Counted from the first letter of the stretch, positions 1-9,143 are shown. The stretch is DNA of 64,000 bases from Arenibacter hampyeongensis (GCF_002909255.1 NZ_PIOB01000009.1:124001-188000); one strand, 5' to 3'. Notes: generated from the letters alone by a model not told the origin. Numbers and translations: made by a program.

Positions 1-92
1 ACAAGGGAATACGACTTTATATCTTTGATTATCAACATTTTACAGCAATCCTCAATGTTTGGAAATTTCCCCAAATATGAGGAAGAACCCAT
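1..92 (-). CDS. Possible downstream tra-operon ORF, partial
   Basis: An open frame starts with ATG at 92-90, overlapping the TGA of the preceding small lipoprotein gene by one base, and runs off the left edge (30 codons visible, beginning MGSSSYLGKF). The one-base stop/start overlap resembles the coupling seen at the traE/traF junction. Nothing in the short visible protein identifies it. It could be a real conjugation gene or a chance frame. Confidence 0.3.
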   Translation of the reverse strand, partial: MGSSSYLGKFPNIEDCCKMLIIKDIKSYSL

Positions 93-223
93 CACTCCGA
101 AATAGCCACTTTGGCGTAGAAACTTTCTACAACTATCTTGGCTGTTTCTGTATGCCATAGATCTTGTTTATTAGAACATGCAATCAGCAAGAATGCCAGT
201 ATGGAAGTGATCAGTGCTTTCAT
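92..223 (-). CDS. Small putative lipoprotein at the end of the tra operon
   Basis: A 43-residue ORF beginning MKALITSILAF. It has a short positively charged start, a hydrophobic core and a lipobox-like LIAC motif with the cysteine near residue 16, so the mature lipoprotein would be only about 28 residues. It follows traN by 6 bp on the same strand and overlaps the next start by one base, so it is probably translated as part of the conjugation operon. Small lipoproteins with a VirB7-like role commonly anchor the outer-membrane ring of type IV secretion systems. That role is inferred from position and the lipobox only. Confidence 0.55.
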   Translation of the reverse strand: MKALITSILAFLLIACSNKQDLWHTETAKIVVESFYAKVAISE

Positions 224-229
224 AATATT

Positions 230-1084
230 TTAATTTGGGTTATTGATATATCTATGCGAGACTTTTAACTCCAAATTTCGTTCTCCTTTCCTTTCATTCA
301 ATTCAAGGACAGCGATGCGGTCATCACTCAAAGAGAATTTGGGAACGACGTAAACCAATCTTGCCGTTTCGTTTTTCTTGATTCTTGAAGGCAGGTTGTG
401 TTTAAACATGGGTTTCAAGTATAGTTTCTGTAAAGATTTCCTTTTTCCCTTCTGTCTTGTTTCAACCGAGAGTTTTAAGAAATTTAAATCGTAATCCAAA
501 GTAGATTTGTTTTCAATCTGGATAACGAAATAGAGTTCTTCGGTATCAAAAACAATATTTTCAACACTTAAAAGGATATCTTCGCTACCCTTTTTTAACC
601 GATCTATTTTCTGCTTTTGGTTGAGAAGGTATGCGCAAATTTTCTTGTAATAAAACGTTTTGTTGTCAATGGTATCCACAAGCGAATCTTTACTGGGAAT
701 TACTGGTGTCAGAGGCTTTTCATTGCCTATACTACTGGAATCCGTTATAAAATAATTCAGCTTGGAAAGCTCCTTTTTATACCTTACAATATACGAAAAA
801 ATAGAACCATTTCTATTGACTACTAGCAAGTTACTTTCCTTTCCGGGCTTTGCCTGTAGCAAACCGAAATATTGTTCTTTTTCCCGATTGTAGGTAAAGA
901 TGAAGTTATCGGACCCAGTAATTCCTTGGCGAATGGGATCGGGAAAAAAGAGTGCCACATTCTTATGGTCATTAGCGTAAATAGTATCCAATGCTATTGA
1001 CTGTTGCGCAGGGGCCTGTGCCGAGCAAAGTTGAAGTACAAAAGCGGAAATTAGTAGAGTAGGTATTAAAATAAATGTTCTCAT
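230..1084 (-). CDS. traN: Conjugative transposon protein TraN (VirB9-like)
   Basis: A 284-residue protein with an N-terminal signal peptide ending near SAQA. It matches the TraN / DUF4138 family of Bacteroidota conjugative transposons, beta-rich periplasmic proteins likened to VirB9 of the outer-membrane core complex. The C-terminal half has alternating polar and hydrophobic beta-strand patterns (residues about 170-280), as expected for the VirB9-like fold. It overlaps the 3' end of traM by 4 bp, indicating translational coupling in the tra operon. Confidence 0.85.
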   Translation of the reverse strand: MRTFILIPTLLISAFVLQLCSAQAPAQQSIALDTIYANDHKNVALFFPDPIRQGITGSDNFIFTYNREKEQYFGLLQAKPGKESNLLVVNRNGSIFSYIVRYKKELSKLNYFITDSSSIGNEKPLTPVIPSKDSLVDTIDNKTFYYKKICAYLLNQKQKIDRLKKGSEDILLSVENIVFDTEELYFVIQIENKSTLDYDLNFLKLSVETRQKGKRKSLQKLYLKPMFKHNLPSRIKKNETARLVYVVPKFSLSDDRIAVLELNERKGERNLELKVSHRYINNPN

Positions 1085-2010
1085 AGCTTTGGTTTTAAAA
1101 TCAGTTTGTAGTTGTTCAATACGGTTACTTTTACGTTTCGATTCTTTCGCCGAAGTACTTTGGTCACACCGCCCACCTGGGGTACGCTGGGAATATTGAT
1201 GACCTGAATAATATCGTTGAGAACTTCGGTGCCTACTTCTTCCCGAAAACTATTTTCTACATAGATTCCCTCACTACCATCCTGAACATCAAAGGCCTTT
1301 AATTTGGTAGGATGATTGTCAATATTTTCAATTTCGATCAGGGCACGATTGGGCTGAAAGCTGATGAAACCGAAGACAGGTGTATTTTTAGGAACGACCC
1401 TGCCATTTATAATCGCTGTGTTGGTCAACCGCATCCGCAATCGTGAATTGGCCTGGACTACTTGGTCTCCGTCGACCACTGCATAAATCGTAGCATCCGT
1501 ATTTCCAATAATCGAAATATCGTTTGGTTTAGGTGAAGCAGCAAAGAATAATTGATGTTCCAAGCCTAATTCCTTGGCTTCAATCTTCTGTTCCCGTTTT
1601 ATTTCCGCAGAATCTATTTCCTGAACTTTTTTGGGAGCGGTTTTTCTTTCCCCAAGATTCTGATAGGACGATTTAGAATATTTAATTTTCCCTGCTGCAT
1701 AGATGCTATCCACAATACGCTCTTTTTCAAGTTCAGGGAGATCTGGATTATAATAGCCAAGGGAATCAATCAGTTTTTCATTATAAATACTCGGCGCATT
1801 GTTCTCACGCACTTCTTTCAAATCATTGATGGCATCCAGTTTGGAATTGTATTCTTTTTGATTCTCTTCCAAATCGGGCACTAAGGTTTGCTCCAGGTTT
1901 TCATTTTCACTTTCATCATCGCCCATTACCATTACGGAATAGGAAATTAGAAACAGGAATATCACAGCCAGGACTGCAGCAAAGACAATTTTATTTTTTT
2001 CTATCTTCAT
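1081..2010 (-). CDS. traM: Conjugative transposon protein TraM (VirB10-like)
   Basis: A 309-residue protein with a short cytoplasmic tail, one transmembrane helix at about residues 9-28, an acidic coiled region rich in Glu/Asn (about 30-130) and a C-terminal beta domain. The layout fits the TraM family of CTnDOT-like elements, equivalent to VirB10, which spans inner membrane to outer-membrane core. The C-terminal stretch with VVDGDQVVQANSRLRMRL and the VP.NTPVFG pattern is typical of the VirB10-like barrel. It overlaps traK by 20 bp and traN by 4 bp. Confidence 0.87.
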   Translation of the reverse strand: MKIEKNKIVFAAVLAVIFLFLISYSVMVMGDDESENENLEQTLVPDLEENQKEYNSKLDAINDLKEVRENNAPSIYNEKLIDSLGYYNPDLPELEKERIVDSIYAAGKIKYSKSSYQNLGERKTAPKKVQEIDSAEIKREQKIEAKELGLEHQLFFAASPKPNDISIIGNTDATIYAVVDGDQVVQANSRLRMRLTNTAIINGRVVPKNTPVFGFISFQPNRALIEIENIDNHPTKLKAFDVQDGSEGIYVENSFREEVGTEVLNDIIQVINIPSVPQVGGVTKVLRRKNRNVKVTVLNNYKLILKPKL

Positions 2011-2614
2011 CGTTAAATTTTTTTAAAGTGTTCTCGAAAAAGTCAGTAATCAATAGGCCATGTGGATTGTTTGGAAAGTTTCGATCGACCATAGCTAGGT
2101 TGCCAGTGGAAACAAGTTCATAGGTGTCTATTATAGACCCTCTATTGATTTCAAAAATGGTCGTGGTCGTAAAGCCATAGGAACCATTATTTTCTGTTAA
2201 CCGTGAATCGATGCTCAGTACTTTTTGAACCAAAGAATATTGCAATAATCGATTATAGACACCATCAGCTTTTTTTTGGCGATAGAGATTATCCACCGAA
2301 CTATTGCCCAGCCAAAGTGCTTTTTTTAAATTACGTTCATAGTTACTGGCATCAATATTATAGAAGTAATTGTGGAACAGTTCCAAATGGGCCAAAGCTT
2401 CGACCCTGATATTCTCTTTTTGGGTTACAAGCTTTAACGGAATGATACTCCCATCGGTATTGATGGCAAACGCACTATTTAGCGCATTTTTATTGGCCGT
2501 AAAAGCCATCCAAACCGAAAAGGTGCTGGACAACAAAGCAAAAACGACGACTGTCAAAACGATGAATCGGTTTAGCTTTAGGACGTTATAAATATTCTTG
2601 TATGCTGTTTTCAT
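1991..2614 (-). CDS. traK: Conjugative transposon protein TraK (VirB8-like)
   Basis: A 207-residue protein with one N-terminal transmembrane helix (about residues 17-38) and a periplasmic domain, the architecture of the TraK family, regarded as a VirB8-like inner-membrane assembly factor. The region around residues 60-110 (RVEALAHLELFHNYFYNID) matches the conserved TraK core. traL, a small gene often found between traK and traM in CTnDOT-type clusters, is absent: traM overlaps traK directly. Confidence 0.87.
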   Translation of the reverse strand: MKTAYKNIYNVLKLNRFIVLTVVVFALLSSTFSVWMAFTANKNALNSAFAINTDGSIIPLKLVTQKENIRVEALAHLELFHNYFYNIDASNYERNLKKALWLGNSSVDNLYRQKKADGVYNRLLQYSLVQKVLSIDSRLTENNGSYGFTTTTIFEINRGSIIDTYELVSTGNLAMVDRNFPNNPHGLLITDFFENTLKKFNDEDRKK

Positions 2615-2625
2615 TTTAAGTTAAA

Positions 2626-3468
2626 TTAGCTAGTAAACAATCTAAGGGTAAAGGACGTGGCGCGCCTGTATAATTTGAATTTCAGGAAGACAATGAAACC
2701 CACAGATCCAAGCTGTACCACAGGGGCAAAAAAGCCTTGACCCACATCCGTACCAAAAAGATTTGTCCAGAAATTGGTATTGATTTCGGTGTAAATGGCA
2801 TTCACAAATATGTTGACCAAAAAGAAGGCGGGTACGAGCATATAAACTGCAGCATACAATTTGAAAAACGTGTAGGCCAGTGATCGAAATTTTTCAAATA
2901 CTGCCAAGCTTATGACCAATGGGAACAATGCCTGCATTATTCCCAATAGAAAATATCGTTCTGCAAGAAATAATGGATAGATAAACAAATCCAAAATCCA
3001 AAGAATGATACTTATGATAAAGGCGAATATTTTAAAGCCATATAGTGGCGTTATAAGGGCTTCATAGAGCAATGCCATAGCTGCTTGAGCTGCTCCTATA
3101 AAGTTGATATCCTCCTCTATGGGAATGTCCTGCATCTGTAATGGCAATAGTGCTGGTGCTGTGCCGCGATATTGCCCTTCAATTGCTACTAAAATGCCAT
3201 CAAATAATCCCAAAACTTGTGATGAAAAAATGACCAATACAACTATTGCAAAATTCTTAGCCAATTCTCCAGGGTTCAATCCCCAGGTGTAGCCATCCTT
3301 ATCCGCAATCCCCTCATTGTATTTTTTAAGGATATTGACCAGAAAGAACAGCACGGCAAGCGCTTTGATTCCTGCAATAGTGTATTGCGAGAAGCTGCTG
3401 TTCTGTATGGTCTGGAAAACAGTATCTATATATTCCAGTCCTATCCCTAATATGATGGTCGCGGTCAT
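2626..3468 (-). CDS. traJ: Conjugative transposon protein TraJ (VirB6-like polytopic protein)
   Basis: A 280-residue polytopic membrane protein with hydrophobic segments near residues 28-46, 70-90, 130-150, 155-180, 188-205 and 205-230, matching the TraJ family (VirB6-like inner-membrane channel component). The central segment with FPLVISLAVFEKFRSL is typical of these proteins. It lies between the traI-like and traK genes with spacings of 2 and 11 bp, in conserved tra order. Confidence 0.86.
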   Translation of the reverse strand: MTATIILGIGLEYIDTVFQTIQNSSFSQYTIAGIKALAVLFFLVNILKKYNEGIADKDGYTWGLNPGELAKNFAIVVLVIFSSQVLGLFDGILVAIEGQYRGTAPALLPLQMQDIPIEEDINFIGAAQAAMALLYEALITPLYGFKIFAFIISIILWILDLFIYPLFLAERYFLLGIMQALFPLVISLAVFEKFRSLAYTFFKLYAAVYMLVPAFFLVNIFVNAIYTEINTNFWTNLFGTDVGQGFFAPVVQLGSVGFIVFLKFKLYRRATSFTLRLFTS

Positions 3469-3470
3469 CT

Positions 3471-4091
3471 TTAATATTCGGTTTCTCGGTTGTTGATTTT
3501 ATCCTGCATTTTCCTGAAGGAAATAATATCCTTGTAGCGTCTTGTTTTAGTAGTGATATTGGAAACCATTTCCCTTGATTCCAGCTCTTTTTCCTTTAGA
3601 ATTTCGGCACGTTCGGCATCGCTCATTTTAAGATAGTCACTGGATAGGATCTCGTCTATAAAATCCATGGTGTCCAAAGAATTTTCTATAACAGCAGTGA
3701 ACGATTCCGAAACCCTTGCCACTTCCTCGGGTTTGATATAGGGGCTATCAAGGATGTTTCTTAGATCATCCTGCATCACATCGATAAGTCGTTGATTATT
3801 GCGTCCAATTTCCCGGACAGCTCTTAATTGCTTGACCACATCGTTGACCTTTTCAAAATTTTCTTTTTGTACTTTCAAGAACTTTACGGTCTTGATAATG
3901 TTCGCGGTCTGCTTACCAGATTCTATCAGTTGTTTTACCAAACTTATAAAATTGGTGTTGTCATAAGTCGGTATTCCTTGGCACTTGGCACGTGCAGGCA
4001 ATAAAAAAATAAATGCCATTGCGATAATTAAAATTTTTGTTTTACTCATCGCTAAAAATTTATTTTGGTATTCGTGAATCTTTGATTTCAT
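3471..4091 (-). CDS. traI: Conjugative transposon TraI-like protein (VirB5-like)
   Basis: A 206-residue protein with a signal peptide (hydrophobic core at residues 19-36, cleavage likely near AKCQG) followed by a long helical, charged domain. Its place between traG and traJ and its helical periplasmic layout match TraI / DUF4141 of Bacteroidota conjugative transposons, usually likened to VirB5. The segment KRVNDVVKQLR-like at about residues 78-92 (EKVNDVVKQLRAV) is the family hallmark. The start could also be the internal Met at residue 15, which would give a more compact signal peptide. Confidence 0.75.
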   Translation of the reverse strand: MKSKIHEYQNKFLAMSKTKILIIAMAFIFLLPARAKCQGIPTYDNTNFISLVKQLIESGKQTANIIKTVKFLKVQKENFEKVNDVVKQLRAVREIGRNNQRLIDVMQDDLRNILDSPYIKPEEVARVSESFTAVIENSLDTMDFIDEILSSDYLKMSDAERAEILKEKELESREMVSNITTKTRRYKDIISFRKMQDKINNRETEY

Positions 4092-4092
4092 T

Positions 4093-6498
4093 TTATTGTG
4101 TTTTAGATGTGAATTCTTTAATGGCTTGTTCCATATTCTGGGTCCTTTCGTAAATGGCCATTATGGTCTCGTTTTCCTGTCCATCCGTTAGATAGGCAGC
4201 ATAGACCTCCTTTGGGACTTCGAGCCGAAAAATGTTGCTTTCCTTTCCTATTTTGATGAACATTTCGGTGTACTTCCTTGGTCCGGAAAGATTGTTCTTG
4301 ATCGATTTTAATTGGTTCAGGTCGTGGCTGGAAAGGTTAAGCCTTTTGACCAGTTCGTTATAGCCTTTCTCGTTGTTCAGGCTATAAATGACCTGTGTGT
4401 TTTCCAGAATACTTGCGGAGGTAGAATTGTTGGGCAGCTGATTAATGGATTGCAGTATAATACCAATTGCACCGTTCTGTTTACGGATAGCTTGGTAATA
4501 GAATTCAACGCTTTCCAGTACGTTTTCAAACTTTAGTTGTTTGGCAAACTCGTCGAATAGGATGATTCCTTTTTCAGCTCTATTTTTCCAAATAGTCCTT
4601 TGGATCGCCGACTTGATCAGCTTCAACATTACGGACAGGATTTCCTTATTATCCTTTACTTCATCCAATTCAAAAACAATCAATCTTTTGTCCTCGATCT
4701 TGTAGGTTTGGTCTTCGCTTACCTCAAAAAGAAAGCTATATAGACCATCGCCGACGTACTCGGACATTACGTGCAGGAAGCTTGTAACATTGAAGTAGTC
4801 GGGATGGATTTTAAGGGTATTTAGAAGGTCTTCCCGATTCTTTTCGATAAAGTTATAGAAGCCTTCCAATGAATGATTTTCCACAGTGCCATCGTAATAA
4901 TGGCGCAGTATTTTCTTGATAGAGACCGATTGTGCCTTGGTCACTTTTAGATCCGAAGCGAACAATTCAAAAAGGAACACGGACAAATCTTCAAGACGTT
5001 CCGGTGTCAGGTCATTTTGGTTACTGATATAAAATGGATTGATGCCCAGATTCTTTCCGCTCTCGTAGCGAAGCACCGTGTATTTTTCGGGATAGAGTTT
5101 TGCGAATTTGGTATACGAGCCCCCCAAATCTATAATGACCAGACGAAGGCCACTTTCAAAATATTGACGCAGGATGTTATTGGCCAAAAAGGATTTTCCC
5201 TCGCCCGTTGGTGCGAAAATGGCAAAGTTCCTTGCCTTTATTCGTTTCTTTCGTTCGTCCCAAACATCCTTTAGAACTGGAATATTATGTTCCCTGTCAT
5301 TAAAGATGATCCCGGTAGTATCAGATTTATAATTGGTGTTGTTTATAAACAAACACAGTGCGTGTTTCAAATCGGTAACGTACAGATCATTGTTCGAGAA
5401 ATTGGAAGAGAAGCAGCAGTAACTGTTCAATATATAATTTTTGCGCTCTTCGCCACGGGGATAGTAGGGGATAATATCCAGTTCCTTGAATTCGGTCTTT
5501 ATCATTGACGTTATTTTGTCGAGCTCTTTGGATTCTTTGGCCCAATAGACAATATTGAGATGACCACGGATAATCCGTGCATTATCATCGGCATTGATTT
5601 GGTCAAGAATGTGTTGGATCTTTCCAAGAACCACTTTGTTCTGTGAACCAAAATTCGAACTCTTGTTCAGTTCCTCAATTTTCTTATCGAGCAGCTTGCG
5701 CCACTTTTGTTTGTCATCCAAATACAGGATTTGGTTGACGATATGGTTTTCATATAGCGTAAGCCCTAGGCCATCAATAAACCCTTGATGGAACACAAAA
5801 TCGTCAGAAGTGAATTTTTCATTGGTCTTGCTGCTCTGTACGCTTTCGCCAAAGCACAGTTCACTATTGATGGCCAGGGCATCAAAATGGTTTTCACCAA
5901 TATTGACACCTTTTTTATCCAGTAAAATATCGGTATCAAAGCCTTCGTTGAAGCCATTGAAATAAGTCTCTGTGAGACCTACGATTTCATTTTCATTCAA
6001 TGTTCTGAGAGACATTCTCCTGCTATTGTTTATAAAGGAAACCGAGTCGCTTACGGAGTTGACGAAGCTTTTAATATTGCCATCCAGTTCCTGTACAATT
6101 CCATTTGAAACTTTTCGGAAGGGATTGACGTATTTTGGGTTGTTGAGTGATTTGTTTTTGGTAAGAATGAAGAACAAATAGCAACGATGTTCAATATGTC
6201 CACGTCCCTTAAAATACTCGTGTGTGGCCTTTTCCAAAAAAGTTGCATTCGGAAGTTGCTCCGAGGAATAGGATTTTTTGAGGTAGACATCCTGTTTGTG
6301 AACTACAGTCCCAACGGGCAAAGATTTTAATGCCTGAAACCAGGCACCGTGCATATCCTCAAAATCCTTTTCGGACAAGGAGTAGATTTCCGGTAGATTT
6401 CCTTCATAGCATAGGACTACATTGCCATTATTGGCAAAAACGATATGGTCCTGAATATCTACAATTGGCCGATATGCCGAAAGATTGATCTTATTCAT
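4093..6498 (-). CDS. traG: Conjugation ATPase TraG (VirB4 family)
   Basis: An 801-residue ATPase that energises pilus or mating-channel assembly at the inner membrane. A Walker A motif, PTGEGKSF, lies at about residue 430, and a Walker B-like segment, GIILFDEFAKQL, at about 645. The N-terminal half carries the family's YRPIVDIQDHIVF opening. Length and layout match the TraG / VirB4 family of Bacteroidota elements. Despite its name, this is not the F-type coupling protein. The start overlaps the end of traF by 8 bp. Confidence 0.93.
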   Translation of the reverse strand: MNKINLSAYRPIVDIQDHIVFANNGNVVLCYEGNLPEIYSLSEKDFEDMHGAWFQALKSLPVGTVVHKQDVYLKKSYSSEQLPNATFLEKATHEYFKGRGHIEHRCYLFFILTKNKSLNNPKYVNPFRKVSNGIVQELDGNIKSFVNSVSDSVSFINNSRRMSLRTLNENEIVGLTETYFNGFNEGFDTDILLDKKGVNIGENHFDALAINSELCFGESVQSSKTNEKFTSDDFVFHQGFIDGLGLTLYENHIVNQILYLDDKQKWRKLLDKKIEELNKSSNFGSQNKVVLGKIQHILDQINADDNARIIRGHLNIVYWAKESKELDKITSMIKTEFKELDIIPYYPRGEERKNYILNSYCCFSSNFSNNDLYVTDLKHALCLFINNTNYKSDTTGIIFNDREHNIPVLKDVWDERKKRIKARNFAIFAPTGEGKSFLANNILRQYFESGLRLVIIDLGGSYTKFAKLYPEKYTVLRYESGKNLGINPFYISNQNDLTPERLEDLSVFLFELFASDLKVTKAQSVSIKKILRHYYDGTVENHSLEGFYNFIEKNREDLLNTLKIHPDYFNVTSFLHVMSEYVGDGLYSFLFEVSEDQTYKIEDKRLIVFELDEVKDNKEILSVMLKLIKSAIQRTIWKNRAEKGIILFDEFAKQLKFENVLESVEFYYQAIRKQNGAIGIILQSINQLPNNSTSASILENTQVIYSLNNEKGYNELVKRLNLSSHDLNQLKSIKNNLSGPRKYTEMFIKIGKESNIFRLEVPKEVYAAYLTDGQENETIMAIYERTQNMEQAIKEFTSKTQ

Positions 6499-6769
6499 AA
6501 TCGAGGCCGGAATTTCGTTTATTACTTATAATTCTTGGGAAGACCTTCCCCGTTTGAAATAGCTGTGGATTGTTGGTAATTCGGGTCAATGCCACGTAGA
6601 GCGCAGCATTAAAAATCATTATGCCTATAATCATCCCGAAGCTGAACGAGAAGATGATGACCATCAATGACGCAAGTATGGACATCATCATTAGGGCAAA
6701 AAGTGAAATGGGCAGTCCAAAAATGACCGCCTGTTTCCTGATGTTCTTATATACTTCGAACCGCTTCAC
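6491..6769 (-). CDS. traF: Conjugative transposon protein TraF (VirB3-like, DUF4133)
   Basis: A 92-residue protein with two adjacent transmembrane helices (about residues 16-38 and 40-62), like VirB3 proteins that partner the VirB4 ATPase. The first residues, KRFEVYKNIRKQA, followed by a FGLP motif match DUF4133 proteins. It overlaps traE by one base and traG by eight, so the three are probably co-translated. Confidence 0.85.
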   Translation of the reverse strand: MKRFEVYKNIRKQAVIFGLPISLFALMMMSILASLMVIIFSFSFGMIIGIMIFNAALYVALTRITNNPQLFQTGKVFPRIISNKRNSGLDYE

Positions 6770-7056
6770 TATACCACGATTGAAATTAGATAGGTAAATA
6801 TGCCCACTACTGCACCGGCGATAAGGACAAATACAAGAACTCTAGTAATTCCCTTTTTTAGATCTGCGTTTTCGCCAAAGAAGTGTCCTGCATTGAAAAG
6901 GAAACCGACAAGGAAGATGACGCCTAAAATTATTGGAAAGATGGTCCTGATGGTGTCCGAAACATCGTTTACAGAATCCTCGATACCACCGATCTGTGCA
7001 AAAGTGGGCATTGCCATAAGCAGCAATCCCATTAACATAAAAAGTGATTTTTTCAT
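6769..7056 (-). CDS. traE: Conjugative transposon protein TraE (VirB2-like pilin candidate)
   Basis: A 95-residue protein with a signal peptide (residues 1-20, cleavage near TFAQ) and two further hydrophobic segments (about 34-56 and 70-93), the layout of VirB2-like pilin subunits. It is the first gene of the visible tra operon, in the conserved E-F-G order. The next upstream gene (amidase, 7262) is divergent, so an operon promoter probably lies in 7057-7190. Confidence 0.82.
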   Translation of the reverse strand: MKKSLFMLMGLLLMAMPTFAQIGGIEDSVNDVSDTIRTIFPIILGVIFLVGFLFNAGHFFGENADLKKGITRVLVFVLIAGAVVGIFTYLISIVV

Positions 7057-7097
7057 AACTGTTCGTTTTTGGTTATTAAATCCCTATGCCTGTTTAG

Positions 7098-7133
7098 TTT
7101 GCCGTCCGAGTTGGACGTGATATATAAATTTTG
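7098..7133 (+). promoter_or_regulatory. Candidate promoter with embedded inverted repeat in the traE/amidase divergent region
   Basis: Reading the plus strand, TTTG at 7098-7101 is followed about 23 bases later by TAAATTTTG (7125-7133), close to the Bacteroidota -33/-7 pattern (TTTG and TAnnTTTG), although the -7 element carries one extra T. Between them is a 5-bp inverted repeat, CGTCC-GAGTT-GGACG (7103-7117), placed where a regulator could occlude polymerase. It would drive the amidase gene and might also act on the divergent tra operon. This is motif matching by eye. Confidence 0.35.
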
Positions 7134-7261
7134 TGAAATCTATTGAGAAAAGAAGCTTAGAGAAGGAAATCTCTAAACTTTAACTCGAAATCTTGTTAAA
7201 CTTTGGAAGATTCCTAAGGAAAAGAGAAAAACGTTGCAAATTGTTCAAAAACAAAAGTGTG

Positions 7262-7912
7262 ATGATCATTCTAAGTCGATTTTTTATAGGGTTGATCGTG
7301 GCAGGTATTTTATGGAGCCCAAGAGCATTATTTTCCCAATTCAAAGAAAGTTCCAAAAAGGTAGTTGTCATAGACCCGGGTCATGGAGGAACGGATTCCG
7401 GTGCTACGGGAACCAATGGCATTATGGAAAAGAATGTCGTGCTGAAAGTTGCCAAGGAAATGGTGCGATATAACCAAAATCTCTTTGATAATGCCCTTGA
7501 AATATACCTGAGCAGATATACGGATACCTTGATTTCTTTGGGTGAAAGGACAAAATTGGCAAAAAGGCTGAATGCCGATATATTTATTTCCCTGCATTGC
7601 AATCATTCGGAAAACCCCAATGCAAAGGGTATTGAAGTTTATGTTTCCGATCGAAAGGGGGAACATACCAATGAATCTATTTTATTGGCCTATAACATTC
7701 AAAAAGCCAATCAAAAAAATCTAGGCTTTAAAAGCCGTGGCGTAAAGTTTGCCAACTTTCAGGTTCTTAGGGAAGGGTCCCGGCAGATTCCTTCCGTGCT
7801 TGTGGAGTTTGGTTTTTTATCCAACTCAGTTGAGGTAATGCATATGGGCGAGGAAGGAAATATCCGTGCACTTGCGTTGTCGGTTCTTCAAAGTTTAATC
7901 CTATCAAAATAA
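7262..7912 (+). CDS. N-acetylmuramoyl-L-alanine amidase (AmiC-like) of the conjugative element
   Basis: The protein is a zinc-dependent amidase of the Amidase_3 family, which cuts the bond between MurNAc and the stem peptide. The motif VVIDPGHGGTDSGA carries the first zinc-binding histidine, and the conserved EKNVVL glutamate, SLHCNHS and VEFGFLSN motifs follow. I prefer the ATG at 7262 to the in-frame TTG at 7193 because it leaves a short signal-like hydrophobic segment (MIILSRFFIGLIVAG). The gene is divergent from traE; a wall hydrolase here probably opens peptidoglycan for assembly of the mating channel. Confidence 0.88.
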   Translation: MIILSRFFIGLIVAGILWSPRALFSQFKESSKKVVVIDPGHGGTDSGATGTNGIMEKNVVLKVAKEMVRYNQNLFDNALEIYLSRYTDTLISLGERTKLAKRLNADIFISLHCNHSENPNAKGIEVYVSDRKGEHTNESILLAYNIQKANQKNLGFKSRGVKFANFQVLREGSRQIPSVLVEFGFLSNSVEVMHMGEEGNIRALALSVLQSLILSK

Positions 7913-8013
7913 TGGTATGCAAGAAATATTTACTGCCGTATTCCGGAATATTCGAGTATTACTCCTAACGATAGCCTTGGAACTCAAAGCTGCTATCAAT
8001 GGCCTTAGAAAAC

Positions 8014-9141
8014 CTAAATCTTGATATCCGCCCATAGCGCAGGATGCCCACTTGCTTCCTGTGACTTTTCCTGGACGGTCGAATACACGGACCACATCGG
8101 TTTTTCTAATGGCCATATGGCCTTACGATTGAGACCACCTGCCTCGGCTTTTCCAAAGAGGTCCGGGGAGAGCAAGAGATAATCTTTCTGCTTAATATTG
8201 ACCCCTATTCGATATGCCCCAAGACGAAAGTAACTAGCATCCTTTCCCTTGTCAATATCAACGTTGAACGATGGGTGTTTGGTAATATCCCTAAGATCGG
8301 TATCTCGGAGTAGGGGGGAGAGGCAGTCACTATAGGGGACGTTATTCAGGGTCCCAGCAATGGAAATATTGGTTTTACCATCTTCTTGCAAACCCTTATA
8401 AACCTCTGCTGCTTTCTTAGCCTGGGCCTTTCGCATACGATCGGTTTTATCGGTATCTGCCGTGCGCTCCTGAAAATACGCGGAAATAAGATGGTATGTA
8501 GTACCGGACGGGGTCTTGACCTCATACTCCAATAGGTCTTTTTTAAAGAGTGGATTTCCATTTTCATCTTGATCGTAGATATGGCTTCGAATAGATTGCA
8601 ATCTATATCCGTTCTTGGTCATTATGGCCATTTCCAGCCCACGTTTATCGTTCCCCTGCACCACGAAAATCTCGTCAAAAGGACGACAGCCCATCTCGGG
8701 TAGGAACTCCTGGTTAAACTCTTCCAAGGACGCCCTGTCCTCAATTTCCTGCAACAGTAAAATATCGGGATCGATATCTGCTATCACCCTTGCCTTATTT
8801 TTTACGGCCAATGTTTTGATAGGGACGGTCCGGAGGGAGACCCAACCGTTCCAATCGTTAATCTCATTGGCGGCCAGCTCCTTGGAGTAATTTTTGCCCT
8901 TTAGAAAAAGATAGCCGGCCCTGCGGCGCATTACCGCATAAGGTTGGTGATATGTTTTGTCGAACCCGAGCAAAAAGCTAAGTTCTTGGATACGCTGGGC
9001 ATTTGATCCGTGCCGATCGTTTTTCTTAAGAAGGCCATCGAGTTCATTGACCCAGTCGGACATACATTTGCCAAATGTTCTTTCCGAATTGGTCCGGTCT
9101 CGATGGAAAAGGTTTTGGATATTAAATGTGGCCAGTTTCAT
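8014..9141 (-). CDS. Endonuclease/exonuclease/phosphatase (EEP) family protein
   Basis: A 375-residue cytoplasmic protein of the EEP superfamily (DNase I / exonuclease III fold). It opens with KLATFNIQNLF, which carries the metal-binding Asn, has the LLQEIE motif with the metal-ligand Glu at about residue 140, and ends with GHPALWADI, where the terminal His corresponds to the usual SDHxP site. The substrate cannot be told: DNA, phospholipid and RNA are all possible in this family. It starts 2 bp after the DnaC-like ATPase gene ends, so the two are probably co-transcribed within the element. There is no signal peptide. Confidence 0.82.
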   Translation of the reverse strand: MKLATFNIQNLFHRDRTNSERTFGKCMSDWVNELDGLLKKNDRHGSNAQRIQELSFLLGFDKTYHQPYAVMRRRAGYLFLKGKNYSKELAANEINDWNGWVSLRTVPIKTLAVKNKARVIADIDPDILLLQEIEDRASLEEFNQEFLPEMGCRPFDEIFVVQGNDKRGLEMAIMTKNGYRLQSIRSHIYDQDENGNPLFKKDLLEYEVKTPSGTTYHLISAYFQERTADTDKTDRMRKAQAKKAAEVYKGLQEDGKTNISIAGTLNNVPYSDCLSPLLRDTDLRDITKHPSFNVDIDKGKDASYFRLGAYRIGVNIKQKDYLLLSPDLFGKAEAGGLNRKAIWPLEKPMWSVYSTVQEKSQEASGHPALWADIKI

Positions 9142-9143
9142 AA

